64,000 nucleotides of DNA from CBDHDJ01 sp965261645 (GCA_965261645.1 CBDHDJ010000004.1:1674001-1738000); one strand, 5' to 3'; positions 17,421 through 26,576 are shown, counted from the first letter of the stretch. Notes: a model not told the origin generated them from the sequence alone. Translations and numbers: made by a program.

Positions 17421-19319
17421 ATGGCCACACGTTCCGAAGACCGCGGCAAGGTGCAGCCCGAGGGAGACAGCCCCGGTGCGGCTTCCTTGTCTGTCGATCA
17501 TCTTCTGTCCACGTCCCATGGCCCGGCGCTGCTTATCGATGAGTTCGGGCACGTCGTGGCGGCCAACAGCCACGCCACGGTCCTGACGGATGCGCTCCAG
17601 CGCGGCGGGGCGGCGGAGCTCGAAGCCCTGGTACTGAGCGCGGCGCGCGAACGGCGATCCGTCGTGAAGAGTGTCGCCGTGGCTGGCGAGGGCGAGACAC
17701 TGGCCTTCGAGGTGACGCTTCTCCCTGTCGAAGATGACGACGCGGCGCGCTGCGTCGTCGTGCTGGCACGGGAGACGACAGTCGAACAGAACTTCACCAA
17801 TGCCTTGATCGCCTCGCGCCATCTTTTCAAGGATCTGGTGACGTGCTCGTCCGACTTCGCCTGGGAAACCCGGGCGGACGGCGCCTTCGGGTTCGTTTCG
17901 CCGCGCGGTGCGCTCGGTTTCTCGCCGCGCGAACTCAACGGCCGGTCGGCGCAAAGCCTGCTCGATTCCGACCATCCGGTTGACGGCCCCTTCCCCTTCG
18001 AGTGCGACGTGCCGCTTGAAGACGTCGAAGTGTGGATGCGCCGCGCCGACGGTAAGCTGGCCTGCCTCCTGGTTTCGTCGGTACCGGTCTACGACGAGGG
18101 CGGATCCTGGCTCGGCGCGCGCGGCGTGTGCCGCGATGTCACCGAGGCCCGTGATCGCGATGCGGCACTCCAGCAGGCCCGCGAGCGCGAGCGCCTGCAG
18201 GGCGCGATCATCGGTACCATTCGCGACGAGATCGATCCGGATCGCGTGCTCGGTGTAGCCGCACAATCGGTGTGCCAAGCCCTTGCCGCGCAGCAGTGCT
18301 GGGTCTTTCGCAGCGGTGCCGACGGTACGTTCGCGCTGGCGGCGAGCTTTGCCGATCCTGAGGCGGCGACAGGCGATCAAACAGGGGAGGTCGTCCGCAT
18401 CACGCTCGAACGGTCGTTGCGCTCCGCCGAGCGCGCGCCGATCGATCTCATCGCGATAGGGGAACAACTGCTGGCCGAGGCCTCGCATTATCATGACGCC
18501 ATCAACGGGGCCATCTGCGTGAGTCGCGGCGTAGGCGTACCGGCCTTCGGTGAGGACGAACGCGCCCTGTTGGACGGGATCGCCAATCATGTCGGCATCG
18601 CCATCGAGCAGGTCGCCAACCACAAGCAGCTCGAAATGCTGTCGCGCACCGACGAACTCACCGGCCTGTTCAATCGCCGCGCTTTCACCGAGGAGGTCGA
18701 ACGCCGGTTCAATCATTTGCGCCGCATGCGCCGCCATGGCGTTCTTCTGTACATCGACCTCGATAACTTCAAGCAGGTCAACGACGTCCACGGCCATCGG
18801 CGGGGTGACGAGGCGTTGTGTGCCCTTGCGACATTGCTGTCCGGTGACAGCCGCATCGGGGACATCGCGGCCAGGCTCGGCGGCGACGAATTCGCGTTGT
18901 GGCTCGAGGAGGCCGACGAGCCTGCAGCCGTCGCCAAGGCCAAGGCCCTGCTGGCCGCGGCAGATGATCTCCGCCGCTTTTCCGGTAGCGCCGACAAACC
19001 GCTCGGTATCTCGATTGGGATCGCCGTGACCGATCCCGAAGGGCAGGAGACGTTTACCGACTTCGTCGCGCGGGCCGACCAGGCCATGTACGCTGTTAAA
19101 CGTGATCGCAAGGGGAGCTACGCCCTTGTCGCGGCGGCGCCAACCTCTGCATCTCCGGGGGGGGGGACGAATGGCCGCGGTGAAAAAATTGTTCAAGGGC
19201 GGGGGAAAAAAGAAAAAACCCGGCAAAAAGTCCGACCGGCCCCACGAGAAAGCCAAGAAGCTCGCCCGCGACAAGGATGCCAAGATACGCTCCAGCCTCG
19301 CCGAACAAGATGGCCTTAA
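17421..19319 (+). CDS. PAS-PAS-GAF-GGDEF diguanylate cyclase
   Basis: The 632-aa cytosolic signalling enzyme has two PAS-like regions (about 30-125 and 140-250), a GAF-like region (about 270-400) and a GGDEF domain. The active loop ARLGGDEFALW is intact, and an RxxD inhibitory site (RIGD) sits five residues before GGDEF, so product-inhibited c-di-GMP synthesis is expected. The last ~50 residues after SASPGGG are Lys/Arg-rich and come only from reading through the G10 tract at 19157-19166 into the next gene. With one more G the protein would end at 19183, just after the start of DUF2336. The natural end is therefore uncertain. Confidence 0.85.
   Translation: MATRSEDRGKVQPEGDSPGAASLSVDHLLSTSHGPALLIDEFGHVVAANSHATVLTDALQRGGAAELEALVLSAARERRSVVKSVAVAGEGETLAFEVTLLPVEDDDAARCVVVLARETTVEQNFTNALIASRHLFKDLVTCSSDFAWETRADGAFGFVSPRGALGFSPRELNGRSAQSLLDSDHPVDGPFPFECDVPLEDVEVWMRRADGKLACLLVSSVPVYDEGGSWLGARGVCRDVTEARDRDAALQQARERERLQGAIIGTIRDEIDPDRVLGVAAQSVCQALAAQQCWVFRSGADGTFALAASFADPEAATGDQTGEVVRITLERSLRSAERAPIDLIAIGEQLLAEASHYHDAINGAICVSRGVGVPAFGEDERALLDGIANHVGIAIEQVANHKQLEMLSRTDELTGLFNRRAFTEEVERRFNHLRRMRRHGVLLYIDLDNFKQVNDVHGHRRGDEALCALATLLSGDSRIGDIAARLGGDEFALWLEEADEPAAVAKAKALLAAADDLRRFSGSADKPLGISIGIAVTDPEGQETFTDFVARADQAMYAVKRDRKGSYALVAAAPTSASPGGGTNGRGEKIVQGRGKKEKTRQKVRPAPRESQEARPRQGCQDTLQPRRTRWP
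19157..19166. repeat. G10 homopolymer at the GGDEF / DUF2336 junction
   Basis: Ten consecutive G lie inside the end of the GGDEF frame and 4 bp before the ATG of the DUF2336 gene, where they also act as the only purine-rich ribosome-binding stretch. Frame arithmetic: 10 G gives the 149-bp overlap seen here, 11 G stops the GGDEF frame at TGA 19181-19183, and 9 G fuses GGDEF in frame to DUF2336. Confidence 0.9.
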
Positions 19320-20433
19320 ACCGGAGATTATGTACTTTCTCGCCGAGGACGAATCTGTAGACGTCCGCCGGCAAGTGGCGACCAACCCGGGAACGCCGGG
19401 GCAAGCCAATGTCCTGTTGGCGCACGATATCGACGAGGAGGTCCGCTGCAATCTCGCCCTCAAGATCGGCCGCCTGATTCCGGGTCTGTCCGAATCGGAG
19501 TCCTCGCGCCTGCAGGACCTCACGCTTGAATCGTTGCGTATTCTGGCCGAGGACCAGCTCCCGCGAGTCCGGCAGATCCTCGCCGAGGAAATCAAACTGG
19601 TGACCGACGTGCCGAAGGAGGTGATCGACCGGCTCGCTCACGATGACGAGCTGATCGTCTCAGCGCCGATTCTCGAATACTCGATCCTGCTTAACGACGA
19701 GGATCTGCTCGAGATTATCGCCGCGGGGCCGATTCAAGGCGCGCTGGCGGCCATCGCGCGAAGAGATGAGGTGAGCGAGCAGGTCTCCGAAGCGATCGTG
19801 GCGGCCGAGGATGTGCCGGCGATCGCCATGCTGCTCGCCAACCAGAACGCCCAGATTCGCGAGGAGATACTGGACAAGATCATCGATCGGGCGGAGAAGA
19901 TTCCGAGCTGGCACGAGCCGTTGGTAGGGCGGCCGTCGCTTTCCCAGCGGGCGATCCGCCGCATTGCCGGTTTTGTGACCTCGACGCTGCTCGATGTTCT
20001 GCAGGAGCGCCACCAATTCGATGCCGAGACCAAGAAGGTGGTGGCCGCCGCGGTCAAGAAGCGGCTGCGCGAGGAAAGCGAGGTCGTGAACGAAGCCGCA
20101 CAGCGCGCCAAGGAGATGTTCGAGGGCGGCAAGCTCGATGACGAGGTTCTCAGGATCGCATCGGAAGAAGGCAAACGCGAGTTCGCCATTCATGCGCTGG
20201 CGTTGAAGGCGGAGCTCGAGCTGCCGATCGTGCGCCGCATGATGGAATCGAAGGCTGGCAAGGCGGTCACCTCGCTCGCCTGGAAGGCGGAGCTGTCCAT
20301 GCGCACGGCGATAAGCATGCAACGTCACCTCGCGCACGTCCCGCCGCACGCCATCGTCAACGCGAAGGAGGGCGTGGACTACCCGCTTACCGAGGCCGAG
20401 ATGGGGTGGTACATAGATTACTACAGCGGTTAA
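19171..20433 (+). CDS. DUF2336 domain-containing protein
   Basis: The 420-aa soluble, helix-rich protein starts with a very basic segment (MAAVKKLFKGGGKKKKPGKK) and continues with HEAT-like helical repeats (KIRSSLAEQDGLKPEIMYFL, then VDVRRQVATNPGTP and the conserved HDIDEEVRCNLALKIGRL). DUF2336 proteins occur mainly in alphaproteobacteria, often next to c-di-GMP or two-component genes; their biochemical role is unknown to me. The ATG at 19171 overlaps the end of the GGDEF gene. The tandem EAL-GGDEF-DUF2336 layout suggests one signalling unit. It converges on argB. Confidence 0.85.
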   Translation: MAAVKKLFKGGGKKKKPGKKSDRPHEKAKKLARDKDAKIRSSLAEQDGLKPEIMYFLAEDESVDVRRQVATNPGTPGQANVLLAHDIDEEVRCNLALKIGRLIPGLSESESSRLQDLTLESLRILAEDQLPRVRQILAEEIKLVTDVPKEVIDRLAHDDELIVSAPILEYSILLNDEDLLEIIAAGPIQGALAAIARRDEVSEQVSEAIVAAEDVPAIAMLLANQNAQIREEILDKIIDRAEKIPSWHEPLVGRPSLSQRAIRRIAGFVTSTLLDVLQERHQFDAETKKVVAAAVKKRLREESEVVNEAAQRAKEMFEGGKLDDEVLRIASEEGKREFAIHALALKAELELPIVRRMMESKAGKAVTSLAWKAELSMRTAISMQRHLAHVPPHAIVNAKEGVDYPLTEAEMGWYIDYYSG

Positions 20434-20463
20434 TCGGTCGGGCGGCGATCGGAGGTACGCTTT

Positions 20464-21387
20464 CTATTTGCCGCCTGTGATCATCGTGCCGATGCCGTGC
20501 TCGGTGAAAATCTCCAAGAGCAGAACGTGAGGCACGCGCCCGTCGAGGATGTGCGCCGCCATGGTGCCGCCTTTGAGCGCATCGAGGCAGGTCTCGAGCT
20601 TGGGGATCATGCCGCCCGAGACGCCCTTGCTCCGCAACAGCTTGCGGGCGCTTGCAGGGGTTAGGCTCGGGATCAGGTTTTGCTGGGCATCGAGGACGCC
20701 GGCAACGTCGGTCAGCATCACGAGCTTGCTCGCACCGAGTGCCGCGGCAAGGCCGCCCGCCGCCGTATCGGCGTTGATGTTGTAGGTTTCCCCCTTGGGG
20801 CCACAGCCGATGGGCGCGATGACCGGAATCACGTCGGAGCCTGCCAGGTTCTCCAGAAACCGACGGTTGATTTTGGCGGGCTCACCGACGAAACCGAGAT
20901 CGAGCACGCGCTCGATGTGGGATTCGGGATCGCGCCGGCGGCGGCGCAATTTGCGCGCGGTGATGAGATTGCCGTCCTTGCCCGAAAGCCCGACCGCCGA
21001 GCCGCCGGCGCGATTGATGGCCGTGACGATCCGCTTGTTGATCGAGCCCGACAGCACCATCTCGACGATTTCGACCGTCTCCCCGTCGCTGATGCGCAGG
21101 CCCTCGACGAACGAGCTCTTGATCTTGAGCCGCTTGAGCATGGCGTTGATCTGGGGCCCGCCGCCGTGCACCACCACGGGATGGATGCCGACCTGCTTGA
21201 GCAACACGATGTCCTGCGCGAAGAGATCCTGCAGCCCGGCCTCGCCCATGGCCGCGCCGCCGAATTTGACCACGAAGATATGGCCCGCGAAGCGCCGCAT
21301 GTAGGGCAGTGCCTCGGTCAGCGTGGCCGCGGTCTCGGGTTGCATCCCGGCCGCCGGCCGGCCGGTCCTGGATTTTGTCTTGCGCAT
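20464..21387 (-). CDS. argB: Acetylglutamate kinase
   Basis: The 307-aa amino-acid kinase phosphorylates N-acetylglutamate in arginine synthesis. It has FVVKFGGAAMGE, HPVVVHGGGPQINAML, SVEG-type EGLRISDGETVEIV, INRAGGSAVGLSGKDG, NINADTAAGGLAAAL, MLTDVAGVLD and GGMIPKLETCL. The start at 21387 (MRKTKSRTG) is chosen because further upstream extension runs into yihA. It lies 20 bp after yihA on the same strand. Confidence 0.95.
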   Translation of the reverse strand: MRKTKSRTGRPAAGMQPETAATLTEALPYMRRFAGHIFVVKFGGAAMGEAGLQDLFAQDIVLLKQVGIHPVVVHGGGPQINAMLKRLKIKSSFVEGLRISDGETVEIVEMVLSGSINKRIVTAINRAGGSAVGLSGKDGNLITARKLRRRRRDPESHIERVLDLGFVGEPAKINRRFLENLAGSDVIPVIAPIGCGPKGETYNINADTAAGGLAAALGASKLVMLTDVAGVLDAQQNLIPSLTPASARKLLRSKGVSGGMIPKLETCLDALKGGTMAAHILDGRVPHVLLLEIFTEHGIGTMITGGK

Positions 21388-21406
21388 GGCCCGCCTTATA
21401 GCTCGA

Positions 21407-22081
21407 TCATGGGGCTCGGGCCAATGTTGCGAGCGTTGCCCGAAGCGCGGCGATGCCTTCGCCGGAGACGGCGCTGGTAAGAAGTACGGACGGATAGGCG
21501 GCCGCATGCGCCTTGAGCTCGTCGCGCAACGCGGCGGCCCGCCGCGCCGCCGCGCCCGGCTTCACTTTGTCCGATTTGGTGAGAACCACCTGATAGGACA
21601 CCGCCGCCTCGCCCAACAGCGCCATGACATCGCGGTCGCTTTGTTGCGCGCCGCGGCGCGCATCGATGAGAAGGCAGCACCGCCTGAGGTTCGCGCGCCC
21701 GATGAGATAGCGCCTGACCAGCGCCGTCCAGCGCGCGATCTCGCGCTTGGGCGCCCGGGCGAAGCCGTATCCGGGCAGATCCGCAAGCACGAGCCGTTCG
21801 GCGAGCACGAAGAAGTTGATCTGACGCGTGCGGCCCGGCGTGTGCGAGGTTCGCGCTAGGCTGTGACGCCCCGTGAGCGCATTGAGCAAGCTCGATTTTC
21901 CGACATTGGAACGGCCGGCGAAGGCGATCTCGGGGGGCGAAAGCGCCGGCACGCCTGCCGGCGTCTGCGCGCTCGTGACGAATTCGCAAGCGCCGGCGAA
22001 CAGCACCCGGCCCCCCTCGATGGCCGTGGCATCGGGCGCAGGCGGCTCCTCGTGCGCCGCTACTTGTGGCGGATCGATCAT
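21407..22081 (-). CDS. engB: Ribosome biogenesis GTPase YihA/YsxC (EngB)
   Basis: The 224-aa GTPase carries G1 GRSNVGKSS, G2 region TSHTPGRTRQINFF, G3 DLPGYGFA, G4 TKSD and G5 TSAVSGEG. It assists late assembly of the large ribosomal subunit. It lies between yidC (7 bp upstream) and argB, the usual alphaproteobacterial order. Confidence 0.95.
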   Translation of the reverse strand: MIDPPQVAAHEEPPAPDATAIEGGRVLFAGACEFVTSAQTPAGVPALSPPEIAFAGRSNVGKSSLLNALTGRHSLARTSHTPGRTRQINFFVLAERLVLADLPGYGFARAPKREIARWTALVRRYLIGRANLRRCCLLIDARRGAQQSDRDVMALLGEAAVSYQVVLTKSDKVKPGAAARRAAALRDELKAHAAAYPSVLLTSAVSGEGIAALRATLATLARAP

Positions 22082-22088
22082 CGTGTCG

Positions 22089-23849
22089 CTAGGAGGCGAC
22101 GGGGTTGGCGATCCCCTCGCGCCGCATGATGACCCATTGCTGGGCGATGGACAGGACGTTGTTCCACGTCCAGTAGATCACCAGCCCGGCCGGGAACGAG
22201 GCCAGCATGATGGTGAAGACGAAGGGCAAGGCGAGCATGATCTTGGCCTGAATCGGATCGGCCGGCTGCGGGTTGAGTTTCATCTGCAGCCACATGCTGA
22301 AGCCCATGACAAGCGGCCAGACCCCGATCATGAGGAAGGTGGGCGGATCCCAAGGGATGAGGCCGAACAGGTTGAAGAATGACGTCGGATCCGCGGCCGA
22401 CAGATCCTGGATCCAGCCGAAGGCCGGGGCGTGGCGCATCTCGATGGAAACGAGCATGACCTTGTAGAGGGCGAAGAAGACGGGAATCTGTATCACGATG
22501 GGCAGGCAGCCCGCCGCCGGGTTGGTCTTCGCGCGTTTATAAAGCGCCATCAGCTCCTGGTTCATGCGCTGGCGGTCCTGGCCGAAGCGCTCGCGGATCT
22601 TCTGCATCTCCGGCTGCAGTTTCTTCATCGTGCTCATCGCCCGGTACGATTTGTTGGCGAGCGGGAAAAAGATGAGCTTGACGACGACGGTGAGCAGCAG
22701 GATCGCCAGCGCGAAATTGCCGAGCAGGCCGTAAAAGTAGGCGAGGACGTAGAACAGCGGCTTGGTCAGGAAGTAGAACCAGCCGAAATCGATGGCCTTG
22801 TCGAAGTTGCTGACCCTGTACTCCGCCCGGTAGCGGTCGAGGAGATCGACCTCCTTGGCGCCGACGAACATGTGGTTGACGACCTGGGCGGTGCCGCCCG
22901 GCGGCACGGTTTCGCCGCTGCGAATGTAATCGACTTGATATTGGTCGATCCCGCCGCCCGCGAAGCGGTGATTGAAGCTGCCGGTGAAAGGTTGGTCCTG
23001 ATCAGGGACCAAGGCGGCGAGCCAATACTTGTCGGTGATGCCGATCCAGCCGCCCGTACTACGCTTCTCGATGCGCTGGTCATCCTGCAGGTCGTCGTAA
23101 TCGAACTCCTTGAGCGTGTCGTTGAACACGCCGAGCGGGCCCTCGTGCAGGATGAAGAACCGGCTCACCTCGGGCGTGCCGGTCCGCGAGATGAGGGCGT
23201 AGGGATAGAGCGTGACCGACACTTGGCCGCTGTTCACGACCCGTTGGGTGACCGTGAACAGGTAGCCCTCGTCGATCGCGACCGTCCGGCTGAAGCGCAG
23301 GCCCTCGCCGTTGTCCCAGCTCAGCGTCACCGGCCTGTCAAGCGCAAGCCGGGTTCTCGAGGCTTGCCAGACCGTCTCGGCGTCCGGCAGCTTGACCACC
23401 TCGCCCGTTTCCGCAGTCCAGCCGAATTCGGCGTAGTAGGGGTGCTGGCTTCCAGCGGGCGATAAGAACGTGATCACCGGGCTGTCCGGCGCCACGGTCT
23501 CGCGGTAGGTGGCCAGGCTGAGATCGTCGAACCGGGCGCCGTGGACGGAGAGCGAGCCACTCAAACGCGGTGTCTCGATAGCGATGCGCGGGGCGGCCTG
23601 GAGAGCTTGTTCGCGCGCTTTCGCCGCGACGTCCCTCTCGTCGACGACAACGCTCGGCGTCGTCGGTGCGGTCGCGCCACTCGGCGCCTGGCCGATCGCG
23701 CGGCCCGCCGGTTGCTGCTCCGCCGGCCCGCTCAACTGCTGTACCGGCTGCTCGTCTCCTTGGCGCGGAATCTCATAAAAGAACTGGAATCCCAGGAGGA
23801 TCGCCAGCGAAATGACGATCGCGAGGATGAGATTGCGTTGATCCGACAT
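22089..23849 (-). CDS. yidC: Membrane protein insertase YidC
   Basis: The 586-aa protein has an N-terminal signal-anchor (LILAIVISLAILLGFQFFYE), the large periplasmic P1 domain of the Gram-negative YidC type (GWIGITDKYWLAALVP), and the conserved C-terminal insertase bundle (FALAILLLTVVVKLIFFPLA, then NKSYRAMSTMKKLQPEMQKI and NPAAGCLPIVIQIPVFFALY). It inserts proteins into the inner membrane alone or with SecYEG. It is in the rpmH-rnpA-yidD-yidC cluster. Confidence 0.97.
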   Translation of the reverse strand: MSDQRNLILAIVISLAILLGFQFFYEIPRQGDEQPVQQLSGPAEQQPAGRAIGQAPSGATAPTTPSVVVDERDVAAKAREQALQAAPRIAIETPRLSGSLSVHGARFDDLSLATYRETVAPDSPVITFLSPAGSQHPYYAEFGWTAETGEVVKLPDAETVWQASRTRLALDRPVTLSWDNGEGLRFSRTVAIDEGYLFTVTQRVVNSGQVSVTLYPYALISRTGTPEVSRFFILHEGPLGVFNDTLKEFDYDDLQDDQRIEKRSTGGWIGITDKYWLAALVPDQDQPFTGSFNHRFAGGGIDQYQVDYIRSGETVPPGGTAQVVNHMFVGAKEVDLLDRYRAEYRVSNFDKAIDFGWFYFLTKPLFYVLAYFYGLLGNFALAILLLTVVVKLIFFPLANKSYRAMSTMKKLQPEMQKIRERFGQDRQRMNQELMALYKRAKTNPAAGCLPIVIQIPVFFALYKVMLVSIEMRHAPAFGWIQDLSAADPTSFFNLFGLIPWDPPTFLMIGVWPLVMGFSMWLQMKLNPQPADPIQAKIMLALPFVFTIMLASFPAGLVIYWTWNNVLSIAQQWVIMRREGIANPVAS

Positions 23850-23861
23850 GGCGGCGGGCGA

Positions 23862-24152
23862 TCAGGGCTTGCGCGGTGCGCCGGCGTCGGGCAGCGCGGG
23901 GTCGGGCACCGCGGGGTCGGGCACCGGGTCGTAGCCGAATCCGCCCCACGGATGACAGCGCCCGATGCGGCGAAGCGCCAGCCAACACCCCCTGAACGCG
24001 CCGTGCTTGGCGAGGGCGTCCAGCGCATAGTGCGAGCAGGTTGGGGTGTAGCGGCAGCTCACCGGCAGCACGGGCGAGAGCACGAGCTGATAGGCCCGGA
24101 TCAGCAGCCTGGGGGCGATTGCGATGGGTTGAGTTGCAGCTCGGATCATCAT
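23862..24152 (-). CDS. yidD: Membrane protein insertion efficiency factor YidD
   Basis: The 96-aa protein has the family signatures LLIRAYQLVLSPVLPVSCRY, PTCSHYALDALAKHGAFRG and CHPWGGFGYDPVP. The C-terminus is a short Pro/Asp-rich repeat (DPAVPDPALPDAG), encoded by imperfect direct repeats near 23886-23935. It overlaps rnpA by 4 bp and precedes yidC by 12 bp. Confidence 0.95.
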   Translation of the reverse strand: MMIRAATQPIAIAPRLLIRAYQLVLSPVLPVSCRYTPTCSHYALDALAKHGAFRGCWLALRRIGRCHPWGGFGYDPVPDPAVPDPALPDAGAPRKP

Positions 24153-24568
24153 GGCGCGACCGGCGGGGTTTCCCGGCGTCTCTGGTCCTCTGGGCCAACG
24201 GCGCTGCGCTCGACGCCGAGTTTCTTGAGCGCCGTTTCAAGATCGGCACTCAAGCGGTCAGCAGGCCGGGTTAGGGTAGCAGCGCGGGCAATCAGAACGT
24301 AGTCAAAACCTGGCATGGCGGTGTCCGGGAGGATCCGCTGTGCGACCGCCCGCAGGCGGCGTTTGGCGCGGTTGCGTTCGACGGAGCCGCCAACCTTCTT
24401 GCTCGCCGTAAAGCCAATTCGCATGGCCGCGACCGGGGCCGCCTCCGGATCCTCCGCCTCGCTCGGGGCGGCTTGCAGGATGAGCCCAGGGGCCGCCCAA
24501 TTGCGCCGGGCTCGGGCCACGCGGAGGAATTCCGACCGCCGCTTGAGGCGTCCGACCATTGTCGGCAT
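24149..24568 (-). CDS. rnpA: Ribonuclease P protein component
   Basis: The 139-aa basic protein binds the RNase P RNA for tRNA 5' maturation. It starts MPTMVGRLKRRSEFLRVARA, and the RNA-binding signature GFTASKKVGGSVERNRAKRR and LRAVAQ are intact. A ~15-residue acidic insert (APSEAEDPEAAPVAAMR) precedes the signature. It lies 7 bp downstream of rpmH. Confidence 0.96.
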   Translation of the reverse strand: MPTMVGRLKRRSEFLRVARARRNWAAPGLILQAAPSEAEDPEAAPVAAMRIGFTASKKVGGSVERNRAKRRLRAVAQRILPDTAMPGFDYVLIARAATLTRPADRLSADLETALKKLGVERSAVGPEDQRRRETPPVAP

Positions 24569-24575
24569 GTTGAGC

Positions 24576-24710
24576 CTACGCTGAGAGGCGTTTGCGTCCT
24601 TTGGCCCGCCGCCGGGCGAGCAAACGGCGCCCCGCCACGCTCGCCATACGAGCTCGGAAACCGTGCCGCCGCTTGCGGACGATCCGGCTCGGTTGAAAGG
24701 TTCGTTTCAC
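24576..24710 (-). CDS. rpmH: 50S ribosomal protein L34
   Basis: This 44-aa protein begins at a GTG (24708-24710) reading M-KRTFQPSRIVRKRRHGFRA and ends RRAKGRKRLSA before TAG. It is the complete L34 family pattern. A GGAGG Shine-Dalgarno lies about 8 bases upstream of the GTG, which settles the start. It is the first gene of the rpmH-rnpA-yidD-yidC-engB-argB unit. Confidence 0.97.
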   Translation of the reverse strand: MKRTFQPSRIVRKRRHGFRARMASVAGRRLLARRRAKGRKRLSA

Positions 24711-24883
24711 GCGTCCACCTCCGCCTCGACGCCGCTCGAGGCCCGGCCAAAGACAGGCCGCTGTATACGGTCTCGCCTAGTTGAAGTCAATGAAACTCAC
24801 CTGCCGCGCTCGATCCCACGCTCACGTAGAGGTGATTAGCGATCAGGGGTGAGCGCCGTTACATAACCCAGGCGCGCGGACAG

Positions 24884-25012
24884 GAGCGAACGATCGCCGC
24901 GGCCGGATGGTGCATCGTTCATCGCCCGGCGTTCGCCCATGAGTCGAGCAATGGTTCACACGCCGCTCCATGTCTGATCTTGATCACGAGACAGAGCGAA
25001 CGTTCGCCGCGG
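24884..25012. repeat. Pair of 19-bp palindrome-containing repeats between rpmH and the flavoprotein gene
   Basis: GAGCGAACGATCGCCGCGG at 24884-24902 and GAGCGAACGTTCGCCGCGG at 24994-25012 differ at one base and are 110 bp apart. The second holds a perfect 12-bp palindrome, GCGAACGTTCGC. They lie in a 444-bp gene-free stretch (24711-25154) that holds the divergent promoters of rpmH and the flavoprotein. Apart from these I see no gene there. An operator pair is a plausible reading. Confidence 0.6.
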
Positions 25013-25154
25013 GCTGGCGGCGCTCGCCCCGATCCAGGTTGTCTATCGGCGGATCAGGGCGGCTGGACCGTCCTAGCCGGTCGGCGATCTGGCCCCAAGC
25101 GCCGGTGTCCGCTACCGTGAGGCGGCGCCCCCAGGCGCACGGAGCGCGTGAACC

Positions 25155-26576
25155 ATGAACAAGACGCTATCTCCCGATATCTGCGTCATCGGCGCCGGCT
25201 CCGCCGGTCTCACTATGGCCGCGGCGGCGAGTCAACTCGGCGCCTCGACGGTCCTGATCGAAAAGGGATTGATGGGCGGCGATTGTTTGAATTACGGCTG
25301 TGTGCCGTCGAAGTCCCTGCTCGCCGCGGGTCGAGCGGCGGCGCAGGCGCATAACGGGATCGGCGGCATTCAAAGCCGGCGGCCCGACGTCGATTTTGCG
25401 GGCGTGCACGACTATGTGCAGAGCGTGATCGCGGCCATCGCGCCGCAGGATTCGGTGGAGCGCTTCGAGGGACTGGGCGTACGCGTGATCCGGGATCCGG
25501 CGCGGTTCACGAGCCGGACCGAGATCGCCGCCGGGGAACAGCGCGTTTCCGCGCGCCGCTTTGTCATCGCGACCGGCTCGGCGCCCCTCATCCCCTCCAT
25601 AGCGGGGCTCGAGCGCATTCCCTATTTCACCAACGAGACGATCTTCGGTAACCGCTCCCTGCCTCGGCACCTGATCGTCATTGGTGGTGGCAGCGTCGGC
25701 ATGGAGATCGGCCAAGCCTACGCCCATCTCGGTGCCAAGGTCACCATCATCGAGATGGAGAGGTTTCTCGGGCGGGACGATCCCGAGGTGGCCCGCATCG
25801 TCGCCGACCGGCTGCGCCGCGACGGCGTGACGCTGCTCGAGAGAACGAAGGTCACCGGCGGTGATGGCGAAGCGGGGCGAATCACCTTAGAGGCCGAGGG
25901 CGAGGGTGGTACCCATCGCCTCGAGGGCAGCCACTTGTTGGTGGCCGCCGGTCGCCTGCCCAATATCGACGGCCTGGAACTCGCCGCCGCCGGCATCGCC
26001 CACTCGGCGCAGGGGATCGAGGTCGATTCGCGGCTCCGCACCACCAACCGCAAGGTCTACGCCATCGGCGATGTGGTGGGCCGCTACCCGTTCACCCACG
26101 TCGCCAACCATCACGCGATGATCGTCGTGCGCAACGTGCTGTTCCGCCAGCCGACCAAGGTGAACGAGAAGGCGGTGCCCTGGGTGACCTATACCGACCC
26201 GGAACTCGCCCATGTCGGTCTCGCCGAGGACGCCGCCCGCGCCCGGCACGGCGGGATTCGCATCCTGCGTTGGCCGTTTGCGGAGGTGGACCGCGCGGTG
26301 ACCGAGGAGCGCACCGAGGGGTTCATCAAGGTGGTCACCACTGCGCGCGGCCGGATTCTCGGAGCCAGCATCGCCGGCTGTCACGCCGGCGAGCTGATTC
26401 TGCCGTGGGTGATGGCGATTGAGCACGACATCAAGATCCTGGCCATGGCCAAGCTGATCGCGCCCTACCCGACCTACAGCGAAATCAGCAAGCGAGTCGC
26501 CGGCAGCTATTTCACGCCGCTGCTGTTCAGTGAACGCATGCGAAAACTTGTCCGCTTCCTGTCGCGGTTCGGCTAA
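25155..26576 (+). CDS. FAD-dependent pyridine nucleotide-disulfide oxidoreductase (MerA/lipoamide dehydrogenase-like)
   Basis: The 473-aa flavoprotein has FAD-binding GAGSAGLTMAAAASQLG, the redox-active disulfide GGDCLNYGCVPSKSLL (CxxxxC), the NAD(P)-binding GGGSVGMEIGQAYAHLGAKV, AIGDVVGRYPFTHVANHH, and a dimerisation domain ending with ISKRVAGSYFTPLLFS. It lacks the N-terminal HMA domain and the C-terminal Cys pair of true mercuric reductases, and the His-Glu dyad of lipoamide dehydrogenase is not evident, so the substrate is unknown. In many proteobacteria such proteins are paired with a TVP38-type membrane protein; none is seen here. Confidence 0.85.
   Translation: MNKTLSPDICVIGAGSAGLTMAAAASQLGASTVLIEKGLMGGDCLNYGCVPSKSLLAAGRAAAQAHNGIGGIQSRRPDVDFAGVHDYVQSVIAAIAPQDSVERFEGLGVRVIRDPARFTSRTEIAAGEQRVSARRFVIATGSAPLIPSIAGLERIPYFTNETIFGNRSLPRHLIVIGGGSVGMEIGQAYAHLGAKVTIIEMERFLGRDDPEVARIVADRLRRDGVTLLERTKVTGGDGEAGRITLEAEGEGGTHRLEGSHLLVAAGRLPNIDGLELAAAGIAHSAQGIEVDSRLRTTNRKVYAIGDVVGRYPFTHVANHHAMIVVRNVLFRQPTKVNEKAVPWVTYTDPELAHVGLAEDAARARHGGIRILRWPFAEVDRAVTEERTEGFIKVVTTARGRILGASIAGCHAGELILPWVMAIEHDIKILAMAKLIAPYPTYSEISKRVAGSYFTPLLFSERMRKLVRFLSRFG

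Noticed and set aside
24711..25154. Replication origin next to rpmH-rnpA-yidC.
   Set aside because: I see no DnaA boxes or AT-rich unwinding region, and no dnaA or dnaN nearby.
25155..26576. Mercuric reductase of a mer operon.
   Set aside because: No HMA domain, no C-terminal Cys pair, and no merR/merT/merP nearby.
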